A stretch of DNA of 64,000 nucleotides from Janthinobacterium sp. LM6 (GTDB lineage Bacteria; Pseudomonadota; Gammaproteobacteria; Burkholderiales; Burkholderiaceae_D): positions 1,054,001 to 1,118,000 of the forward strand of contig NZ_CP019510.1 in assembly GCF_002002885.1 (NCBI RefSeq). The letters are read 5' to 3'. This document shows, in pieces, positions 47,235 through 58,060 of the stretch (the first letter of the stretch is position 1; the number at the start of each line of letters is the position of its first letter). The notes beneath the pieces were generated by a model. The model did not search any database and was not told the DNA's origin. It saw only the letters and a list, made by a program, of their open reading frames with translations. Both the position numbers and the translations under genes were made by a program.

Positions 47235-50200
47235 TCATGGTTCGTCGAGTTCGACGGTGATCATATTGTCGTCGGGCTTGCGGTCGATCAGCTTGTTGTC
47301 GGGATCGATGCCCGCCTTGCCGGGACGGCTGCCGACGATGACGGTATAGCTCGCTTCGCGCGCCGTCATGCGCAGGCGTTCGCGCAGCAGCGGATGGCCG
47401 TTCGCGTCGTCGACGCCGATCTCGATCCAGTCGTGCAGGGGCGCGTCGTGCTCCTCGCCCTGTTCGCCGGCCGTCAATTTGCTCGCCTGCACTTTCACGG
47501 TGACGGCGTACTTGCCGTCGCTGCGTTTGGTGGCCGTGGCCGACAGGGCGCGGTTGTCGAACAGCACGATTTTCTCGAACAGATCGTCGATCAGGTAAGC
47601 CTGCTCGGGCGGCGTGACCTGGCGCAAGCCGGCTATCAGCGCCGTCACGCTCGCATACGGCGGGCCTTTCTGGCCGTAGGTCTTGAGCAGCTCGCGCAGC
47701 ACGCCGTTGACCTTGTCTTCGCCGATGATGTCTTGCAGCAAGTACATGGCCAGACTGCCCTTGTTGTAATGGATGTAGGCCTGGTTTTCATTCTCGGCCA
47801 GCGGCAATTCCTTCTTGCGCTCTTCGCTGCGCCCCATCAGGTATTGATTCAGGTCATAGCGCAGGAAGCGGCGCATCTTGGCCGGCCCCACGGTTTTCTT
47901 CATCACCATCAGGGCCGAATATTCGGCCAGGGTTTCGCTGAGTACGGTAGCGCCCCGTGTATTGCCGCCCACCAATTGATGCGCCCACCACTGGTGCGCC
48001 ACTTCATGCGCCGTTACATAGAACGGATAATCGATATCCTTGGGATTCTTGTCATCGACCCTGGCGATGAAGCCCAGCCCTTCCGAGTACGGTATCGTGT
48101 TCGGGAACGATTGCGCAAACGTGGCGTAGCGGGGGAATTCGACGATGCGCAGGACCTTGTGCTGGTAGGGGCCGAAATTCTTCGTGTAGTACTCGAGCGC
48201 TTCCTTGCTGCCGCGCACGAAGCGATCGAGGTTGTATTCATGGCCCGGGTGGTAATACACGTCGATGGCCACGTCTTGCCAGCGCTCGTGCCTGACGGCG
48301 TAGCGGGCCGACTGGAATGCGTAAAAATTCAGGATCGGCTGTTCCATCGTGTAATGGAAGTAATGGCGGCCTTTGGCGATCCAGTCGTTGTCCAGCATGC
48401 CCGGCGCGATGGCCGTCTGGCCGTCGACGGTACTGACGGTGGCATCAAAACGGATGCGGTCGGCGTCGTTGCTGATGTAATTGTCGGCCAGCCCCCGTGC
48501 ATCGTCGCGCGGCAAGGCCCGTTCGCGCGCCGGCAAGCCGTGTTTCTTGCGGTCGCGCGGGTCCGTCAATTCCTGCTGCGGCTGGTAGCCGATGTGGGGC
48601 AGCACGGCATTCGTGAAGAAGGTGCCGTTGGCTACCACGGGCGTGTCCTGGCCCAGGCCGAAGATGCCGCGCGGCGCAAAGCGGACGTCGAAATCGAGGC
48701 CCAGGGTGGCGCCCGGCGCCAGCGGCGCGGCCAGGCGGTAGCTGTAAAAGCCCAGCTTGCCGTCATCGAGGCCGGGATGCACGCGCGCGTCAAAACGCAG
48801 GCGCATGGTGGAGCTCGGGTCTTGCTGCACAAAAATGTGGCTGATCGGCAAGGTGGTCTTGTTTTGCAGCACATAGCGGCCCGTGACGGCCAGGGTGCGC
48901 TGCGCCGGGTAGATGGCCACGTCGAGTTTCACGTCGGTGATGCGCGGCTGTGGTGTGGCGGCAAACTTGCGGTACTGGCGCTCGACTGTGGCGCGGTCCG
49001 CATCGCGGGCGAATTCGGACTTGTAATCGTTGGCCACGTGGAAGACGTAGAACAGGACCGCGCCGGCGCCGACGAAGATCAGGGCGCCGCCGGCAAAGCT
49101 GGCCAGCACGCCCTGCGTCAGGCCGTGGCGCGCTAGGCGCAGGCGGATGCGCCAGCTGTCCTGCGCGCCGCGGGGCCAGAACAGCAGCGACAGCACCGTC
49201 AGCATGACGGCCGCGCCGCTCCAGTACAGCAAGTACCAGCGCTCGCGCAACAGATAGTGGCCGGCGCCGTTCATGGCCGAATACACGAAGTCCGGCGTGT
49301 TGCCGTACAGCAGCAGCGGATCGCCCAGGCCCAGCGAGGAAAAGCTGATGCTGGCCATGTGGTACAGGATCATGGCGAAATACGCCAAATACTTGTGATT
49401 GATCAATACCTGCAAAAAGATGGCCAGCACGGCGATCAGCGCGTAGGACGGCAGGTGCGACAGGAACAGCGATTCCAGGTACAGGCCGGGGTCGAGGCGG
49501 TAATAACCCTTGAAAACCTGGATCGACATGCCGCACAGCATGATTACGAGGCTCAGCAAGGCCTGCAGGCCGATCAGCGCAAACAGTTTCGACAGCAGGG
49601 GCAGCCAGTTCGGCACGGGCAGGGCGTCGAGCATCAAGTGCGTGCCCGCCTCGCGTTCGCGCCACACCAGTTCGCCTGCATAGAAGGTGGTAATGATCAG
49701 CATGAACAGGGCGAACGAGGCGCTGACCATGTCCAGCACCCTTTCGGTCACGGGATACGTATTCGTGCCATACAGGGAGCCCATGTCGAGCGCGCCGCCA
49801 TACATGGTCAGCACGCCGGCCAGCACGATGACGACAAAATAGATGTTCTTGATGGTTTCGCGCAAGTTCAGCCAGCTCATCTTGAGGAGCAGGGCGGCCA
49901 GGTTGCGCTGCGCGAAGTCAGGTGTTTCCTGCGTCGACAGCGAAGCGTTCGACAGGCGCAGCGGGACGTCGCCCTCGCTGCGGCGCTTGCCGGCGCCCGC
50001 GTCCGTCGTGGCGTGGAACTGGAAGCGCCAGTAGCCGAGCAGCAATGCCACGAGGGCGAAGCCGGACCAGATGGCGCGGTTCAGCAAATACACGCCTTCC
50101 AGGGTCACCAGGCGCGTGTTGCGCTCCGCGTTCGGCCAGTATTCCGTCAGGCGTATCAGCGCCGTGGTGCCGAAGGGATCGATCAGGGCAGCCAGGGTCT

Positions 50201-50813
50201 TGTAGTCGAGGTCGCGCGCCAATGACGGGGCCACCAGGTAGCCGATCAGCATTACCACCGAGCTGATGTAGACGGGCAGCATGCGCCGCGTCAGGGCCGC
50301 GATGACGAAGAAGATGGCGCCGAAGATGAACAGGTTCGGCAGCAGGGTAAATACATACGGCATCAGGTAGGCCAGCGCCCGTTGCGGCCCCAGCCGTTCC
50401 GGGTCGATGCCGGGCAGCCAGGCGCCCAGCCAGGCACCGATGACGATGCTGGAAAACACGACGGCCAGCACCAGGTAGGCGCCGAGGAAGCGGCCGAACA
50501 CGTACTGGTATTTCCGGATCGGCGCGCTGAAGAAGAAATGCTGCATGCCGTATTCGAAATCCTGCTGCACTGAGCGGCCCATCATGGCGGCCACCACGAC
50601 GGCGCCGAAGCAGCCCAGCAGGCTGCACGTAAACGCCAGCGAGCGGGGCGCGTTGATCAGGAACTTGCCGCCGAAACTGATGCTCGCTTCCTTGAAGACG
50701 CCGCCGGCGGCGGCCATCCACAGCATGGCCAGCGCCAAAAACATGGCGAAATACACCCAGGTGGACAGCAGCTTGAGCCGCTGTCGCGCTTCAAAGCGGG
50801 CGATGGCAAACAT
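47235..50813 (-). CDS. ABC-2 permease fused to M1 family metallopeptidase
   Basis: A 1192-aa fusion. The N-terminal half holds two sets of about six membrane helices (roughly 1-300 and 320-600), like ABC-2 exporter permeases. The C-terminal half (about 640-1192) is an M1 aminopeptidase domain on the periplasmic side, with zinc motif H936-E-V-A-H940 and Glu960 in [12 protein letters not shown]. The gap from HExxH to the glutamate is 19 residues rather than 18. It is next to its ATPase (11-nt gap). Transport linked to peptide trimming is inferred. The start at 50813 ([12 protein letters not shown]) was preferred over 50861. Confidence 0.87.
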   Translation of the reverse strand: MFAIARFEARQRLKLLSTWVYFAMFLALAMLWMAAAGGVFKEASISFGGKFLINAPRSLAFTCSLLGCFGAVVVAAMMGRSVQQDFEYGMQHFFFSAPIRKYQYVFGRFLGAYLVLAVVFSSIVIGAWLGAWLPGIDPERLGPQRALAYLMPYVFTLLPNLFIFGAIFFVIAALTRRMLPVYISSVVMLIGYLVAPSLARDLDYKTLAALIDPFGTTALIRLTEYWPNAERNTRLVTLEGVYLLNRAIWSGFALVALLLGYWRFQFHATTDAGAGKRRSEGDVPLRLSNASLSTQETPDFAQRNLAALLLKMSWLNLRETIKNIYFVVIVLAGVLTMYGGALDMGSLYGTNTYPVTERVLDMVSASFALFMLIITTFYAGELVWREREAGTHLMLDALPVPNWLPLLSKLFALIGLQALLSLVIMLCGMSIQVFKGYYRLDPGLYLESLFLSHLPSYALIAVLAIFLQVLINHKYLAYFAMILYHMASISFSSLGLGDPLLLYGNTPDFVYSAMNGAGHYLLRERWYLLYWSGAAVMLTVLSLLFWPRGAQDSWRIRLRLARHGLTQGVLASFAGGALIFVGAGAVLFYVFHVANDYKSEFARDADRATVERQYRKFAATPQPRITDVKLDVAIYPAQRTLAVTGRYVLQNKTTLPISHIFVQQDPSSTMRLRFDARVHPGLDDGKLGFYSYRLAAPLAPGATLGLDFDVRFAPRGIFGLGQDTPVVANGTFFTNAVLPHIGYQPQQELTDPRDRKKHGLPARERALPRDDARGLADNYISNDADRIRFDATVSTVDGQTAIAPGMLDNDWIAKGRHYFHYTMEQPILNFYAFQSARYAVRHERWQDVAIDVYYHPGHEYNLDRFVRGSKEALEYYTKNFGPYQHKVLRIVEFPRYATFAQSFPNTIPYSEGLGFIARVDDKNPKDIDYPFYVTAHEVAHQWWAHQLVGGNTRGATVLSETLAEYSALMVMKKTVGPAKMRRFLRYDLNQYLMGRSEERKKELPLAENENQAYIHYNKGSLAMYLLQDIIGEDKVNGVLRELLKTYGQKGPPYASVTALIAGLRQVTPPEQAYLIDDLFEKIVLFDNRALSATATKRSDGKYAVTVKVQASKLTAGEQGEEHDAPLHDWIEIGVDDANGHPLLRERLRMTAREASYTVIVGSRPGKAGIDPDNKLIDRKPDDNMITVELDEP

Positions 50814-50823
50814 GGCGCGCCCC

Positions 50824-51717
50824 TCAGTCGCACTGCGGGGCGACGCGGTGGCGCCCGGCAATGGTGGCGAAATACAGGTCTTCCAGGTCGCCGATGGCTT
50901 CCTCGAAGCCGTCGCCCGGGTCGTCGTCGCTGTAGACGTGGATCAAGGTACGGCCCGACAGCAAGCGCGTGGAAATGACGGCGTGGCGCTGCTGGAAGCT
51001 GGCCAGTTCCTTCTTCTCGACGAAGCGCGCCCAGATCTTGCAGCTGACTTCGTCGATCAGTTCCTGGGTCTTGCCGCACAGCAGCAAATGGCCCTTGTTG
51101 ATGATGGCCATGTTGGCGCACAGGTCGGCCACGTCGGACACGATGTGGGTCGACAGGATCACCGTCTTGTCTTCGCCGATGTCGGACAGCAGGTTGTGGA
51201 AGCGGACTCTTTCCTGCGGATCGAGGCCGGCCGTCGGTTCGTCGACGATGATCAGTTTCGGGTCGCCCAGCAGGGCTTGCGCGATGCCGAAGCGCTGGCG
51301 CATGCCGCCGGAAAAGCTGCCCAGGCGCTGGTGGCGCACGTCGAACAAATTGGTTTGCTGCAACAGGCCATCGACGACCTCGCGCCGGCGCGCCCGCTGC
51401 GACAAGCCTTTCAAGGTGGCGAAGTGGTCGAGCAGCTCGTAGGCCGTCACTTTCGGGTACAGGCCGAAGTCTTGCGGCAGGTAGCCGAGCATGCGGCGGA
51501 TCTCGTCCTTGTCGTCGAGCACGTCGTAGTCGCCGAAGAAAACGGAGCCGGAATCGCATTCCTGCAGGGTGGCCAGGGTGCGCATCAGGGTCGACTTGCC
51601 GGCGCCATTCGGGCCCAGCAAGCCGAACATCCCGGGCGGTATCGTCAGCGACACGTTATCCAGCGCCACCACGCCATTCGCGTAGGTCTTCGACAATTTG
51701 CGAATCTGCAATTCCAT
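50824..51717 (-). CDS. ABC transporter ATP-binding protein (partner of M1 fusion)
   Basis: A 297-aa ABC ATPase with Walker [10 protein letters not shown] (about 36-44), signature [15 protein letters not shown], Walker B LIIVDEP and a switch histidine in [12 protein letters not shown]. The C-terminal ~80 residues form the extension typical of ABC-2 exporter ATPases. It is the first gene of the module, 11 nt upstream of the permease-peptidase fusion. The exported substrate is unknown. Confidence 0.9.
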   Translation of the reverse strand: MELQIRKLSKTYANGVVALDNVSLTIPPGMFGLLGPNGAGKSTLMRTLATLQECDSGSVFFGDYDVLDDKDEIRRMLGYLPQDFGLYPKVTAYELLDHFATLKGLSQRARRREVVDGLLQQTNLFDVRHQRLGSFSGGMRQRFGIAQALLGDPKLIIVDEPTAGLDPQERVRFHNLLSDIGEDKTVILSTHIVSDVADLCANMAIINKGHLLLCGKTQELIDEVSCKIWARFVEKKELASFQQRHAVISTRLLSGRTLIHVYSDDDPGDGFEEAIGDLEDLYFATIAGRHRVAPQCD

Positions 51718-51919
51718 ACAACTCCTAACTCATGCGTTGCAGCCCGATGGTGCAGGGCTTCTGTATGCTGGCATTGTATTGAATTTAAGACGTACTGGGC
51801 AGTTGCATGCGATACACGGCATTTTCGCGTGACCAGAGTGCAATTGGGCGGGGTGGACGGCGCGCCCGTATGGGGCTTCCGTGGGGGCTGTTTCGCCCCG
51901 CTGGCGCGCCGCGTGACTA

Positions 51920-53116
51920 TTAATTACGGAATAGCACCGATTCACGGTTAAACCACCAGCGGCACAGCATCAGCAGGGCGCCCGCGATCACCGTGGTCGA
52001 GGCCAGGATCACGCCGAACATGCGGTAATCCATGGTGCCCTTGACCAATTCCTTCATGGCCAGCGACACGTTGGTCAGCGGCACCATGGCCCACATCCAG
52101 TTCAGCTCGACGCCGGGCAGCATGGCCGCCACCGTGGGCAGGATGACGAACAGCATCAAAGGCGTGATCATGCCGGCCGCTTCCTTGTAGCTTTTCGCGT
52201 AGATCGAGATCGACAGCAGCAGCGAGGCGAAGATGGCGGCCGTCGGCACCAGCATCAGGGTCACCATGGCCAGGTCGGGCAAGCCGATGCTGCGCACCAT
52301 GACGGCCATATTGCCTTCCAGCGAACTGCCGAAGATGGCCAGCAGGGCGCCCATGCTGCCCACCATCAGCACGGCCGAGGTCATGCCGACGGTAAACAGC
52401 ACGAGGAACTTGGCCAGCACGATGGCGCTGCGCGGCACGGGCGCCAGCAGCAGGGTTTCCAGCGTGCCACGCTCCTTTTCGCCGGCGCCCAGGTCGATGG
52501 CCGGATACATGGCCGCCGTCAGGCACACCATCAGCAGCAGATAGGGCAGCATGCCGCCGACGATGGCTCCCATCTGCTCGCGTTCGTTGGCCGTCGACTG
52601 TTTGTCGAGCACGATGGGGTGCAGGGCAAAGGCCAGCTGGGCCGGGCTCAGGTTCAGGGCCGATAGCGCGCTTTCGCGCAGGCTGGCGTTGTACGCCTCG
52701 ACGATTTCGCGCACCCGCTGCTGGGTCACGTCGACCGTGCTGGCGCTGTTGTAGTGCAGCACTACCTTCGTTTGCTGCTGTTGTTGCAGCGATGCTTCAA
52801 AATGCGGCGGAATGACGACGGCAAACTTGATGGTGTCGTCGCCGATGGCGCGGCGGATGTCGCCCTCGCTGGCCAGCGGCACTTCGCGCAGGTTGTGCTG
52901 CTGGGCAAAACGCCCGCTCAAGCCCGGCGAATGGTCCTTGCCGAACAGGGCGTAGCGCATTTCCGCCGTTTTCGCGTTCTTGAACATATTGCTTGAAACA
53001 TAAGCGAAGCCGCCAAAGATCAGCGGCATGGCAAAGATGGGGATGAGGATGGTGAAGATCAGCGTCTTGCGGTCGCGCGTGAGTTCCAGCAACTCTTTCA
53101 CATAAATGGTCCACAT
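51920..53116 (-). CDS. ABC-2 type permease (NatB-like)
   Basis: A 398-aa permease: one N-terminal membrane helix after MWTIYVKELLELTRDRKTL, a large extracytoplasmic domain (about 45-175), then five or more helices. It resembles NatB, the sodium-export permease of Bacillus, but NatB-like proteins serve varied substrates. It starts 3 nt after its ATPase. A 202-nt gap separates it from the next ABC module, so the two are probably separate transcripts or loosely linked. Confidence 0.85.
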   Translation of the reverse strand: MWTIYVKELLELTRDRKTLIFTILIPIFAMPLIFGGFAYVSSNMFKNAKTAEMRYALFGKDHSPGLSGRFAQQHNLREVPLASEGDIRRAIGDDTIKFAVVIPPHFEASLQQQQQTKVVLHYNSASTVDVTQQRVREIVEAYNASLRESALSALNLSPAQLAFALHPIVLDKQSTANEREQMGAIVGGMLPYLLLMVCLTAAMYPAIDLGAGEKERGTLETLLLAPVPRSAIVLAKFLVLFTVGMTSAVLMVGSMGALLAIFGSSLEGNMAVMVRSIGLPDLAMVTLMLVPTAAIFASLLLSISIYAKSYKEAAGMITPLMLFVILPTVAAMLPGVELNWMWAMVPLTNVSLAMKELVKGTMDYRMFGVILASTTVIAGALLMLCRWWFNRESVLFRN

Positions 53117-53119
53117 GGC

Positions 53120-53899
53120 TCAGGCTCCCTGGTTGACGACGCTGACAAAGGCGTCGTACAGATCGGCACTGCCGCCCAGGTGGCGCAGTTCGCTGACCGT
53201 GCCATTGAAGGCGGTGGTGCCGCGGTTGATGATGCAGACGCGGTCGCACAGCTTTTCCACCTCGTGCAGGTGGTGCGTGGAAAAGATCAGCGGCACGCGC
53301 AGCGCCTTGTAGCTGGCGATGAAGTCGAGCAGGATCTTGGCCGACATCACGTCCAGGCCCGTCGTCGGCTCGTCGAGGATCACCACCTGCGGCTCGTGCA
53401 CGACGGTGCGGGCGATCGCGCACTTCTGTTTCATGCCCGTCGACAATTGATCGGCCCGCTTGCCGCCGTATTCTTCCATTTGCAGCAGGGAAAACAGTTC
53501 GTCGCAGCGGCGTTTCAGCTTGTCGGCCGGCATGCCATGCAGGCGGCCGAAATATTCCACGTTCTCGCGCGCCGTCAGGCGGCCATACAAGCCTGTCGAG
53601 CCGGACAGGAAACCGATGCTTTGGCGCGCCACCAGCGGTTGCTGCAGCACGTCGACACCGTTGACAAGGGCGCTGCCCGCGTCCGCCTGCAAGGCCGTCG
53701 ACAGCAGGCGCAGGGTGGTGGTCTTGCCGGCGCCATTCGGGCCCAGCAAGCCCAGCACTTCGCCGGGGGCGCAGCTGAAACTCACGTCGCGCACGGCGTG
53801 AAACCAGCCCTCGTGTTCGCGCGGATCGCTGACATGCACGGCCTTGCCCTTGTGGGGCGGCATGCGGAAACGTTTTGCCAGGTGCTTGACCTCAATCAT
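53120..53899 (-). CDS. ABC transporter ATP-binding protein (NatA-like)
   Basis: A 259-aa ATPase with Walker [10 protein letters not shown], signature [14 protein letters not shown], Walker B VVILDEP and switch STHHLHEV. It pairs with the NatB-like permease 3 nt downstream. The start at 53899 ([11 protein letters not shown]) is preferred; ATG at 53908 and a start at 53938 are possible. An unusual polar insertion ([17 protein letters not shown]) sits between the first strands, as in NatA relatives. Confidence 0.88.
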   Translation of the reverse strand: MIEVKHLAKRFRMPPHKGKAVHVSDPREHEGWFHAVRDVSFSCAPGEVLGLLGPNGAGKTTTLRLLSTALQADAGSALVNGVDVLQQPLVARQSIGFLSGSTGLYGRLTARENVEYFGRLHGMPADKLKRRCDELFSLLQMEEYGGKRADQLSTGMKQKCAIARTVVHEPQVVILDEPTTGLDVMSAKILLDFIASYKALRVPLIFSTHHLHEVEKLCDRVCIINRGTTAFNGTVSELRHLGGSADLYDAFVSVVNQGA

Positions 53900-54047
53900 G
53901 TGCTTCATCCATTTAACGGTGAAGAACGAGAGTAGCATGCAAAAAATGTAACTTGCAAGGTGGAAATATCGTTTGGTCTATTGAAAAAAACAGCATCTTC
54001 ATGCAAGCTGGCCCGGTGGGCGCCGGCGGACGGCGCGGGAGAGCGCA

Positions 54048-54479
54048 ATGCAAACGATCGATCAGGCGATGCAGGACAAGGTACTGGCCGTGGCGCGCGC
54101 CGGCATGACCAGTGCCGAAGCCATCGGTTTCTTCCGCGTCAGCCTGGGGTTGTACTACCTGGCGGGCCTGATGACGGAGGAAACCCTCGATTTCAAGCAG
54201 ATCGATGCGAAGTACAACCGTTTTATCTACCACTCGATAGGCGGCGGGCACAGCATCGCCAGCGTGCTGCAATTCATGAGCGGCGAGAAAGTCTTGCGCG
54301 TGCTGCAAGCGGAGCGTTTTCGCGCCGCGTTTGCCGAACATTGCCCGGACATCCCCGTCGACAGCATTTCTTTCCTGATTTCACTGAACCTGGGGGTGGC
54401 GAAAAGCCTGTCCGGCCTGGACGCCGTCGGCCCCGTGGTGGACTGGATCGAGCGGGAAAAAGCGCGCACAAGTCAATAA
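54048..54479 (+). CDS. Hypothetical protein
   Basis: A 143-aa protein, MQTIDQAMQDKVLAVARAGM at its start, apparently all-helical, with a Gly-His stretch (HSIGGGHSIASVLQ) in the middle. No family is recognised and no signal peptide or membrane segment is evident. GGGAGAG precedes the ATG. It sits between the ABC module and coq7. The even codon pattern and good ribosome binding site support it as a real gene. Confidence 0.7.
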   Translation: MQTIDQAMQDKVLAVARAGMTSAEAIGFFRVSLGLYYLAGLMTEETLDFKQIDAKYNRFIYHSIGGGHSIASVLQFMSGEKVLRVLQAERFRAAFAEHCPDIPVDSISFLISLNLGVAKSLSGLDAVGPVVDWIEREKARTSQ

Positions 54480-54564
54480 AGCCCCGTTCACCCTGCGCGC
54501 GGCGTGGGGACGGCTGGCCCTGATCGTCCTATAATCCATGTTTTCCCTTACATGAATAGCCACG

Positions 54565-55209
54565 ATGACCGCGAACCGCCACTTTGACCCCCTGGATCGT
54601 TTGATTGTCGGCGCCGACAAGGCCTTGCGCGTCATGGCGGGCGTGGCCTCGGCCTCGCGCCCCACGCCGGCCGCGCATGCGCCCGATGCGGAACTGAGCC
54701 CGGCCGAACAGCGCCACAGCGCCGGCTTGATGCGCGTCAACCATGTGGGCGAAGTGTGCGCGCAAGCCCTGTACAACTCGCAGGCGCGCTATGCGCACAG
54801 CCCGGCCATCCGCGCCCAGTTCGACGAAGCGGGGCGCGAAGAGGAAGACCATCTGGCCTGGACGGCGCAGCGCCTGACGGAGCTGGGCTCGCGTCTGAGC
54901 CTGCTCAATCCCCTGTGGTATGCCGGTTCGTTTGCGCTGGGCACCATCGCCGCGCGCATGGGCGACGGCCGCAGCCTGGGTTTCGTGGTGGAAACGGAAC
55001 GCCAGGTGGAAGCGCACCTGGCCAGCCACTTGCAGGAATTGCCGCCGCAGGACGCCAAGTCGCGCGCCATTGTGAAACAGATGGCGATCGACGAAGTGGA
55101 ACATGGCGCCGCAGCTCAGCGACTGGGCGCCATCGATACCCCGGCGCCAGTCAAGGCGCTGATGGGCTTGATGGGGAAAGTGATGACGAAAACCGCTTAC
55201 TATATTTAG
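54565..55209 (+). CDS. coq7: 2-polyprenyl-3-methyl-6-methoxy-1,4-benzoquinone monooxygenase
   Basis: Coq7 is the diiron hydroxylase of a late ubiquinone step. The 214-aa protein has the repeated carboxylate/histidine ligands: Glu in [21 protein letters not shown] and DEVEHG. A hydrophobic patch ([13 protein letters not shown]) suits membrane association. It replaces UbiF in many betaproteobacteria. The stop is followed by a long hairpin shared with osmC. Confidence 0.95.
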   Translation: MTANRHFDPLDRLIVGADKALRVMAGVASASRPTPAAHAPDAELSPAEQRHSAGLMRVNHVGEVCAQALYNSQARYAHSPAIRAQFDEAGREEEDHLAWTAQRLTELGSRLSLLNPLWYAGSFALGTIAARMGDGRSLGFVVETERQVEAHLASHLQELPPQDAKSRAIVKQMAIDEVEHGAAAQRLGAIDTPAPVKALMGLMGKVMTKTAYYI

Positions 55210-55211
55210 AC

Positions 55212-55261
55212 GCAGAAAAGAGCCGGGGTCAGACCCGACGGGTCTGACCCCAGTTTTCTGC
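55212..55261. terminator. Long symmetric hairpin between coq7 and osmC
   Basis: Perfect 12-bp arms GGGGTCAGACCC (55225-55236) and GGGTCTGACCCC (55240-55251) with a GAC loop, inside an outer pair GCAGAAAA (55212-55219) / TTTTCTGC (55254-55261). It sits between converging genes and can terminate both. The GGGGTCAGACCC palindrome resembles REP-like intergenic elements of betaproteobacteria. Confidence 0.75.
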
Positions 55262-55284
55262 TGCATCCAGGCAAATTGTGCCGA

Positions 55285-55707
55285 TTATTCTTCAATAATC
55301 TCGAACGAGTGCGTAATTTCCGCGGTCTTCGCCAGCATGATCGACGCCGAGCAATATTTGTCATGCGACAAGGCCACGGCCCGTTCGACTGCGGTGGGTT
55401 TCAGGGCCTTGCCGCGCACGGTGAAGTGGAAGTGGATCTTGGTAAATACTTTCGGATCGGTGTCGGCGCGCTCGGCCTTCAGGGTCACTTCGCAGCCACT
55501 GACGGCTTCGCGCCCGCGTTTCAGGATCAGCACCACGTCATAGGCGGTGCAGCCGCCCGTGCCCAGCAAGACCATTTCCATGGGGCGCGGCGCCAGGTTG
55601 TGGCCGCCGCCGTCGGGCGCGCCATCCATGGTCACCAGGTGGCCGGAACCCGTTTCTGCCCGAAAACTCATGCCCGACGGGCCATTCCAGCTGACTTTGC
55701 ATTCCAT
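55285..55707 (-). CDS. OsmC family protein
   Basis: A 140-aa OsmC-fold protein with the two conserved cysteines in GTGGCTAYDVVLIL and YCSASIML, typical of thiol peroxidases of this family. The length and the RAETGSGHLVTMDG start region fit the YhfA-like subgroup. The ATG at 55707 was chosen; 37 upstream codons are not conserved. Role in peroxide or hydropersulfide removal is inferred. Confidence 0.9.
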   Translation of the reverse strand: MECKVSWNGPSGMSFRAETGSGHLVTMDGAPDGGGHNLAPRPMEMVLLGTGGCTAYDVVLILKRGREAVSGCEVTLKAERADTDPKVFTKIHFHFTVRGKALKPTAVERAVALSHDKYCSASIMLAKTAEITHSFEIIEE

Positions 55708-55801
55708 CGTACTCTCCGAAAATTGTAAGCGTTTTGTATTGTAATAGAGGAATGCCCATTCATGTACCGCCCGCCGGGCCGCAGCCGGCCTGCATTGCGG
55801 C

Positions 55802-55831
55802 TTGACGCGGCAAGGCAAAGCCGCTTATACT
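55802..55831 (+). promoter_or_regulatory. Sigma70 promoter of rplM-rpsI
   Basis: TTGACG (55802-55807), an 18-nt spacer, then TATACT (55826-55831), both close to consensus. It lies 101 nt upstream of rplM, as expected for a strong ribosomal protein promoter. The leader has room for autoregulation, but no motif was identified. Confidence 0.8.
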
Positions 55832-55932
55832 TGTCGGCTTTCCGTTCGCTCAGGAAAAGTAAATAAGGCAGAGTCCGCATAGCAGCATCGGCGGAACCAC
55901 CATTTGAGCGTGTAATCTATTAGGAAGTCAAC

Positions 55933-56361
55933 ATGAAAACATTTTCCGCTAAAGGACATGAAGTCCAGCGCGATTGGTTCGTGGTTGACGCGACGGACAA
56001 AGTCCTCGGACGTGTTGCCAGCGAAGTGGCACTCCGACTGCGCGGCAAACACAAACCAGAATTTACTCCTCACGTCGATACCGGCGACTTCATCGTCGTC
56101 ATCAACGCAGGCAAACTGCGTGTGACCGGTACCAAAGCTACTGAGAAAATTTACTACCGTCACTCTGGCTATCCAGGCGGCATCTACGAAACCAACTTCC
56201 AGAAAATGCAACAGCGTTTTCCAGGTCGCGCGCTTGAGAAAGCGGTCAAAGGCATGCTGCCTAAAGGCCCACTCGGTTACGCAATGATCAAGAAGCTGAA
56301 AGTGTACGCGGAAGGTTCCCATCCGCACGCTGCTCAGCAACCTAAAGCACTTGTTCTCTAA
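55933..56361 (+). CDS. rplM: 50S ribosomal protein L13
   Basis: The 142-aa L13 begins [15 protein letters not shown] and contains the conserved [12 protein letters not shown] segment. An AGGAAG ribosome binding site precedes the ATG. It is followed 9 nt later by rpsI, the universal L13-S9 operon, under the promoter at 55802. Confidence 0.99.
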   Translation: MKTFSAKGHEVQRDWFVVDATDKVLGRVASEVALRLRGKHKPEFTPHVDTGDFIVVINAGKLRVTGTKATEKIYYRHSGYPGGIYETNFQKMQQRFPGRALEKAVKGMLPKGPLGYAMIKKLKVYAEGSHPHAAQQPKALVL

Positions 56362-56370
56362 GGAACTGAC

Positions 56371-56763
56371 ATGATCGGTAATTACAATTATGGAACCGGC
56401 CGTCGCAAAAGTGCAGTGGCTCGGGTTTTTATCAAAGTTGGCACAGGCTTGATCGTTGTTAACGGCAAACCAGCAAACGAATACTTTTCGCGCGAAACGG
56501 GTCTGATGGTCATCCGTCAACCTCTGGAACTGACCGGCAATGTCGAGCGTTTCGACATCAAAGTCAACGTCCATGGCGGCGGTGAGTCGGGCCAGGCTGG
56601 TGCAGTTCGTCACGGCATCACCCGCGCTCTGATCGACTACGATGCAGCGTTGAAACCGGAACTGGCGAAAGCCGGCTTCGTGACCCGCGATGCACGTGAA
56701 GTCGAGCGTAAAAAAGTTGGTCTGCGCAAAGCACGTCGCGCAAAGCAATTCTCGAAGCGTTAA
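56371..56763 (+). CDS. rpsI: 30S ribosomal protein S9
   Basis: The 130-aa S9 starts [19 protein letters not shown] and ends with the basic tail [12 protein letters not shown], whose terminal SKR contacts P-site tRNA. It is the second gene of the L13-S9 operon and ends at a terminator (56799-56831). Confidence 0.99.
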   Translation: MIGNYNYGTGRRKSAVARVFIKVGTGLIVVNGKPANEYFSRETGLMVIRQPLELTGNVERFDIKVNVHGGGESGQAGAVRHGITRALIDYDAALKPELAKAGFVTRDAREVERKKVGLRKARRAKQFSKR

Positions 56764-56798
56764 TTTCTACGCTACAGCACCTTCCGGGGTGCTGGTCG

Positions 56799-56831
56799 AA
56801 AAGCCGCTGGACTTCGGTCCCGCGGCTTTTT
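56799..56831 (+). terminator. Terminator after rpsI
   Basis: Stem AAAAGCCGC (56799-56807) / GCGGCTTTT (56822-56830) with further pairing of TGGAC/GTCC and a TTCG tetraloop, then T. A smaller hairpin CAGCACC-TTCC-GGGGTGCTG precedes it at 56775-56794. Confidence 0.85.
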
Positions 56832-56932
56832 GCATTTCAGCGGGATACGCCGTTGCGCTGTAAAATACGCGGAAAACCCGCAGGGGGAGCGTTTCCCTTC
56901 ATCTTTATGCAATCTATACACAAGGAAAGAAC

Positions 56933-57970
56933 ATGATCAAAGTTGGCATCGTCGGCGGCACTGGATACACGGGCGTGGAGTTGCTGCGCTTGCTCGCTAC
57001 CCATCCAGATGTCGAGTTGACGGCGATTACTTCGCGCAAGGAAGATGGCTTGCCCGTTGCTGACATGTATCCTTCCCTGCGTGGCCACGTGAAACTGGCG
57101 TTTTCCTCGCCCGATAAAGCCAATCTGGAGCAATGCGACGTGGTCTTCTTTGCCACTCCGCACGGTGTTGCGATGGCGCAAGCCCCAGCCCTGCTGGCTG
57201 CCGGCGTGAAAGTCATCGACCTGGCCGCCGACTTCCGCCTGAAAGACCAGGCCAAGTTCGAGCAGTGGTACAAGATTCCCCACACGGCACCCGAGCTGAT
57301 CGAGCAGGCCGTGTACGGCTTGCCGGAACTGAACCGCGAAGACATCAAGCAAGCAAAGCTGATCGCCAACCCCGGTTGCTACCCGACCACCATGCAGCTG
57401 GGCTTTTACCCGCTGCTGAAGGCGGGCCTGGTCAATGTGGGCGGCTTGATCGCCGACTGCAAGTCGGGCGTGTCCGGCGCCGGCCGCAAGGCGGAAATCG
57501 GCATCCTGTTCTCGGAGGCAAGCGACAGCTTCAAGGCCTACGGCGTGGCCGGCCACCGCCACTTGCCGGAAACGACGGCGCAACTGCAGCGTTTCACGGA
57601 TGAGAAAGTGGCGCTGACCTTCACGCCGCACCTGGTGCCGATGATCCGCGGCATGCATTCGACCCTGTATGCGCAGTTGAACAAGGATGTCAGCAATGAA
57701 GAATTGCAACACTTGTTCGAAGAGCAATACAAGGATGAGCCTTTCGTCGACGTGATGCCGTTCGGCTCGCACCCGGAAACCCGCTCCACGCGCGGCTCGA
57801 ACATGCTGCGCCTGGCCTTGCACCGTCCCGAAGGCGGCAATACCGTCGTCGTGCTGGTGGTGCAGGACAACCTGGTCAAGGGTGCAGCGGGCCAGGCCGT
57901 GCAATGCATGAACTTGATGTTTGGCCTGAAAGAAACGGCCGGTTTGCAACACATCGCCGTGATGCCTTAA
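56933..57970 (+). CDS. argC: N-acetyl-gamma-glutamyl-phosphate reductase
   Basis: ArgC reduces N-acetylglutamyl phosphate with NADPH in arginine synthesis. The 345-aa protein has the Rossmann loop [10 protein letters not shown] (5-14), catalytic Cys149 in ANPGCYPTT and the GHRHLPE segment. AAGGAAAG lies just before the ATG. It stands alone between rpsI and the bactofilin gene. Confidence 0.97.
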   Translation: MIKVGIVGGTGYTGVELLRLLATHPDVELTAITSRKEDGLPVADMYPSLRGHVKLAFSSPDKANLEQCDVVFFATPHGVAMAQAPALLAAGVKVIDLAADFRLKDQAKFEQWYKIPHTAPELIEQAVYGLPELNREDIKQAKLIANPGCYPTTMQLGFYPLLKAGLVNVGGLIADCKSGVSGAGRKAEIGILFSEASDSFKAYGVAGHRHLPETTAQLQRFTDEKVALTFTPHLVPMIRGMHSTLYAQLNKDVSNEELQHLFEEQYKDEPFVDVMPFGSHPETRSTRGSNMLRLALHRPEGGNTVVVLVVQDNLVKGAAGQAVQCMNLMFGLKETAGLQHIAVMP

Positions 57971-57991
57971 ATATAGGCACAGGCGTTTGCG

Positions 57992-58019
57992 CAGGTCCGG
58001 CGCCTTTTTGCCGGACCTG
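57992..58019 (+). terminator. Hairpin after argC
   Basis: Ten-bp stem CAGGTCCGGC (57992-58001) / GCCGGACCTG (58010-58019) with an 8-nt T-rich loop, 21 nt after the argC stop. No T-run follows it, so it may be a weak terminator or a 5' structure of the bactofilin transcript. Confidence 0.45.
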
Positions 58020-58060
58020 TGATAAATTGGACTGCCACGTACCCCGACAGGATGACGTTC

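Noticed and set aside
51880-51902. GGGGC/GCCCC hairpin after the NatB-like gene as a terminator
   Set aside because: The stem is only 5 bp and no T-run follows on the minus strand.
56830-57063. A 77-codon plus-strand frame starting before argC
   Set aside because: It overlaps the argC start in another frame and has no similarity; argC has a proper ribosome binding site.
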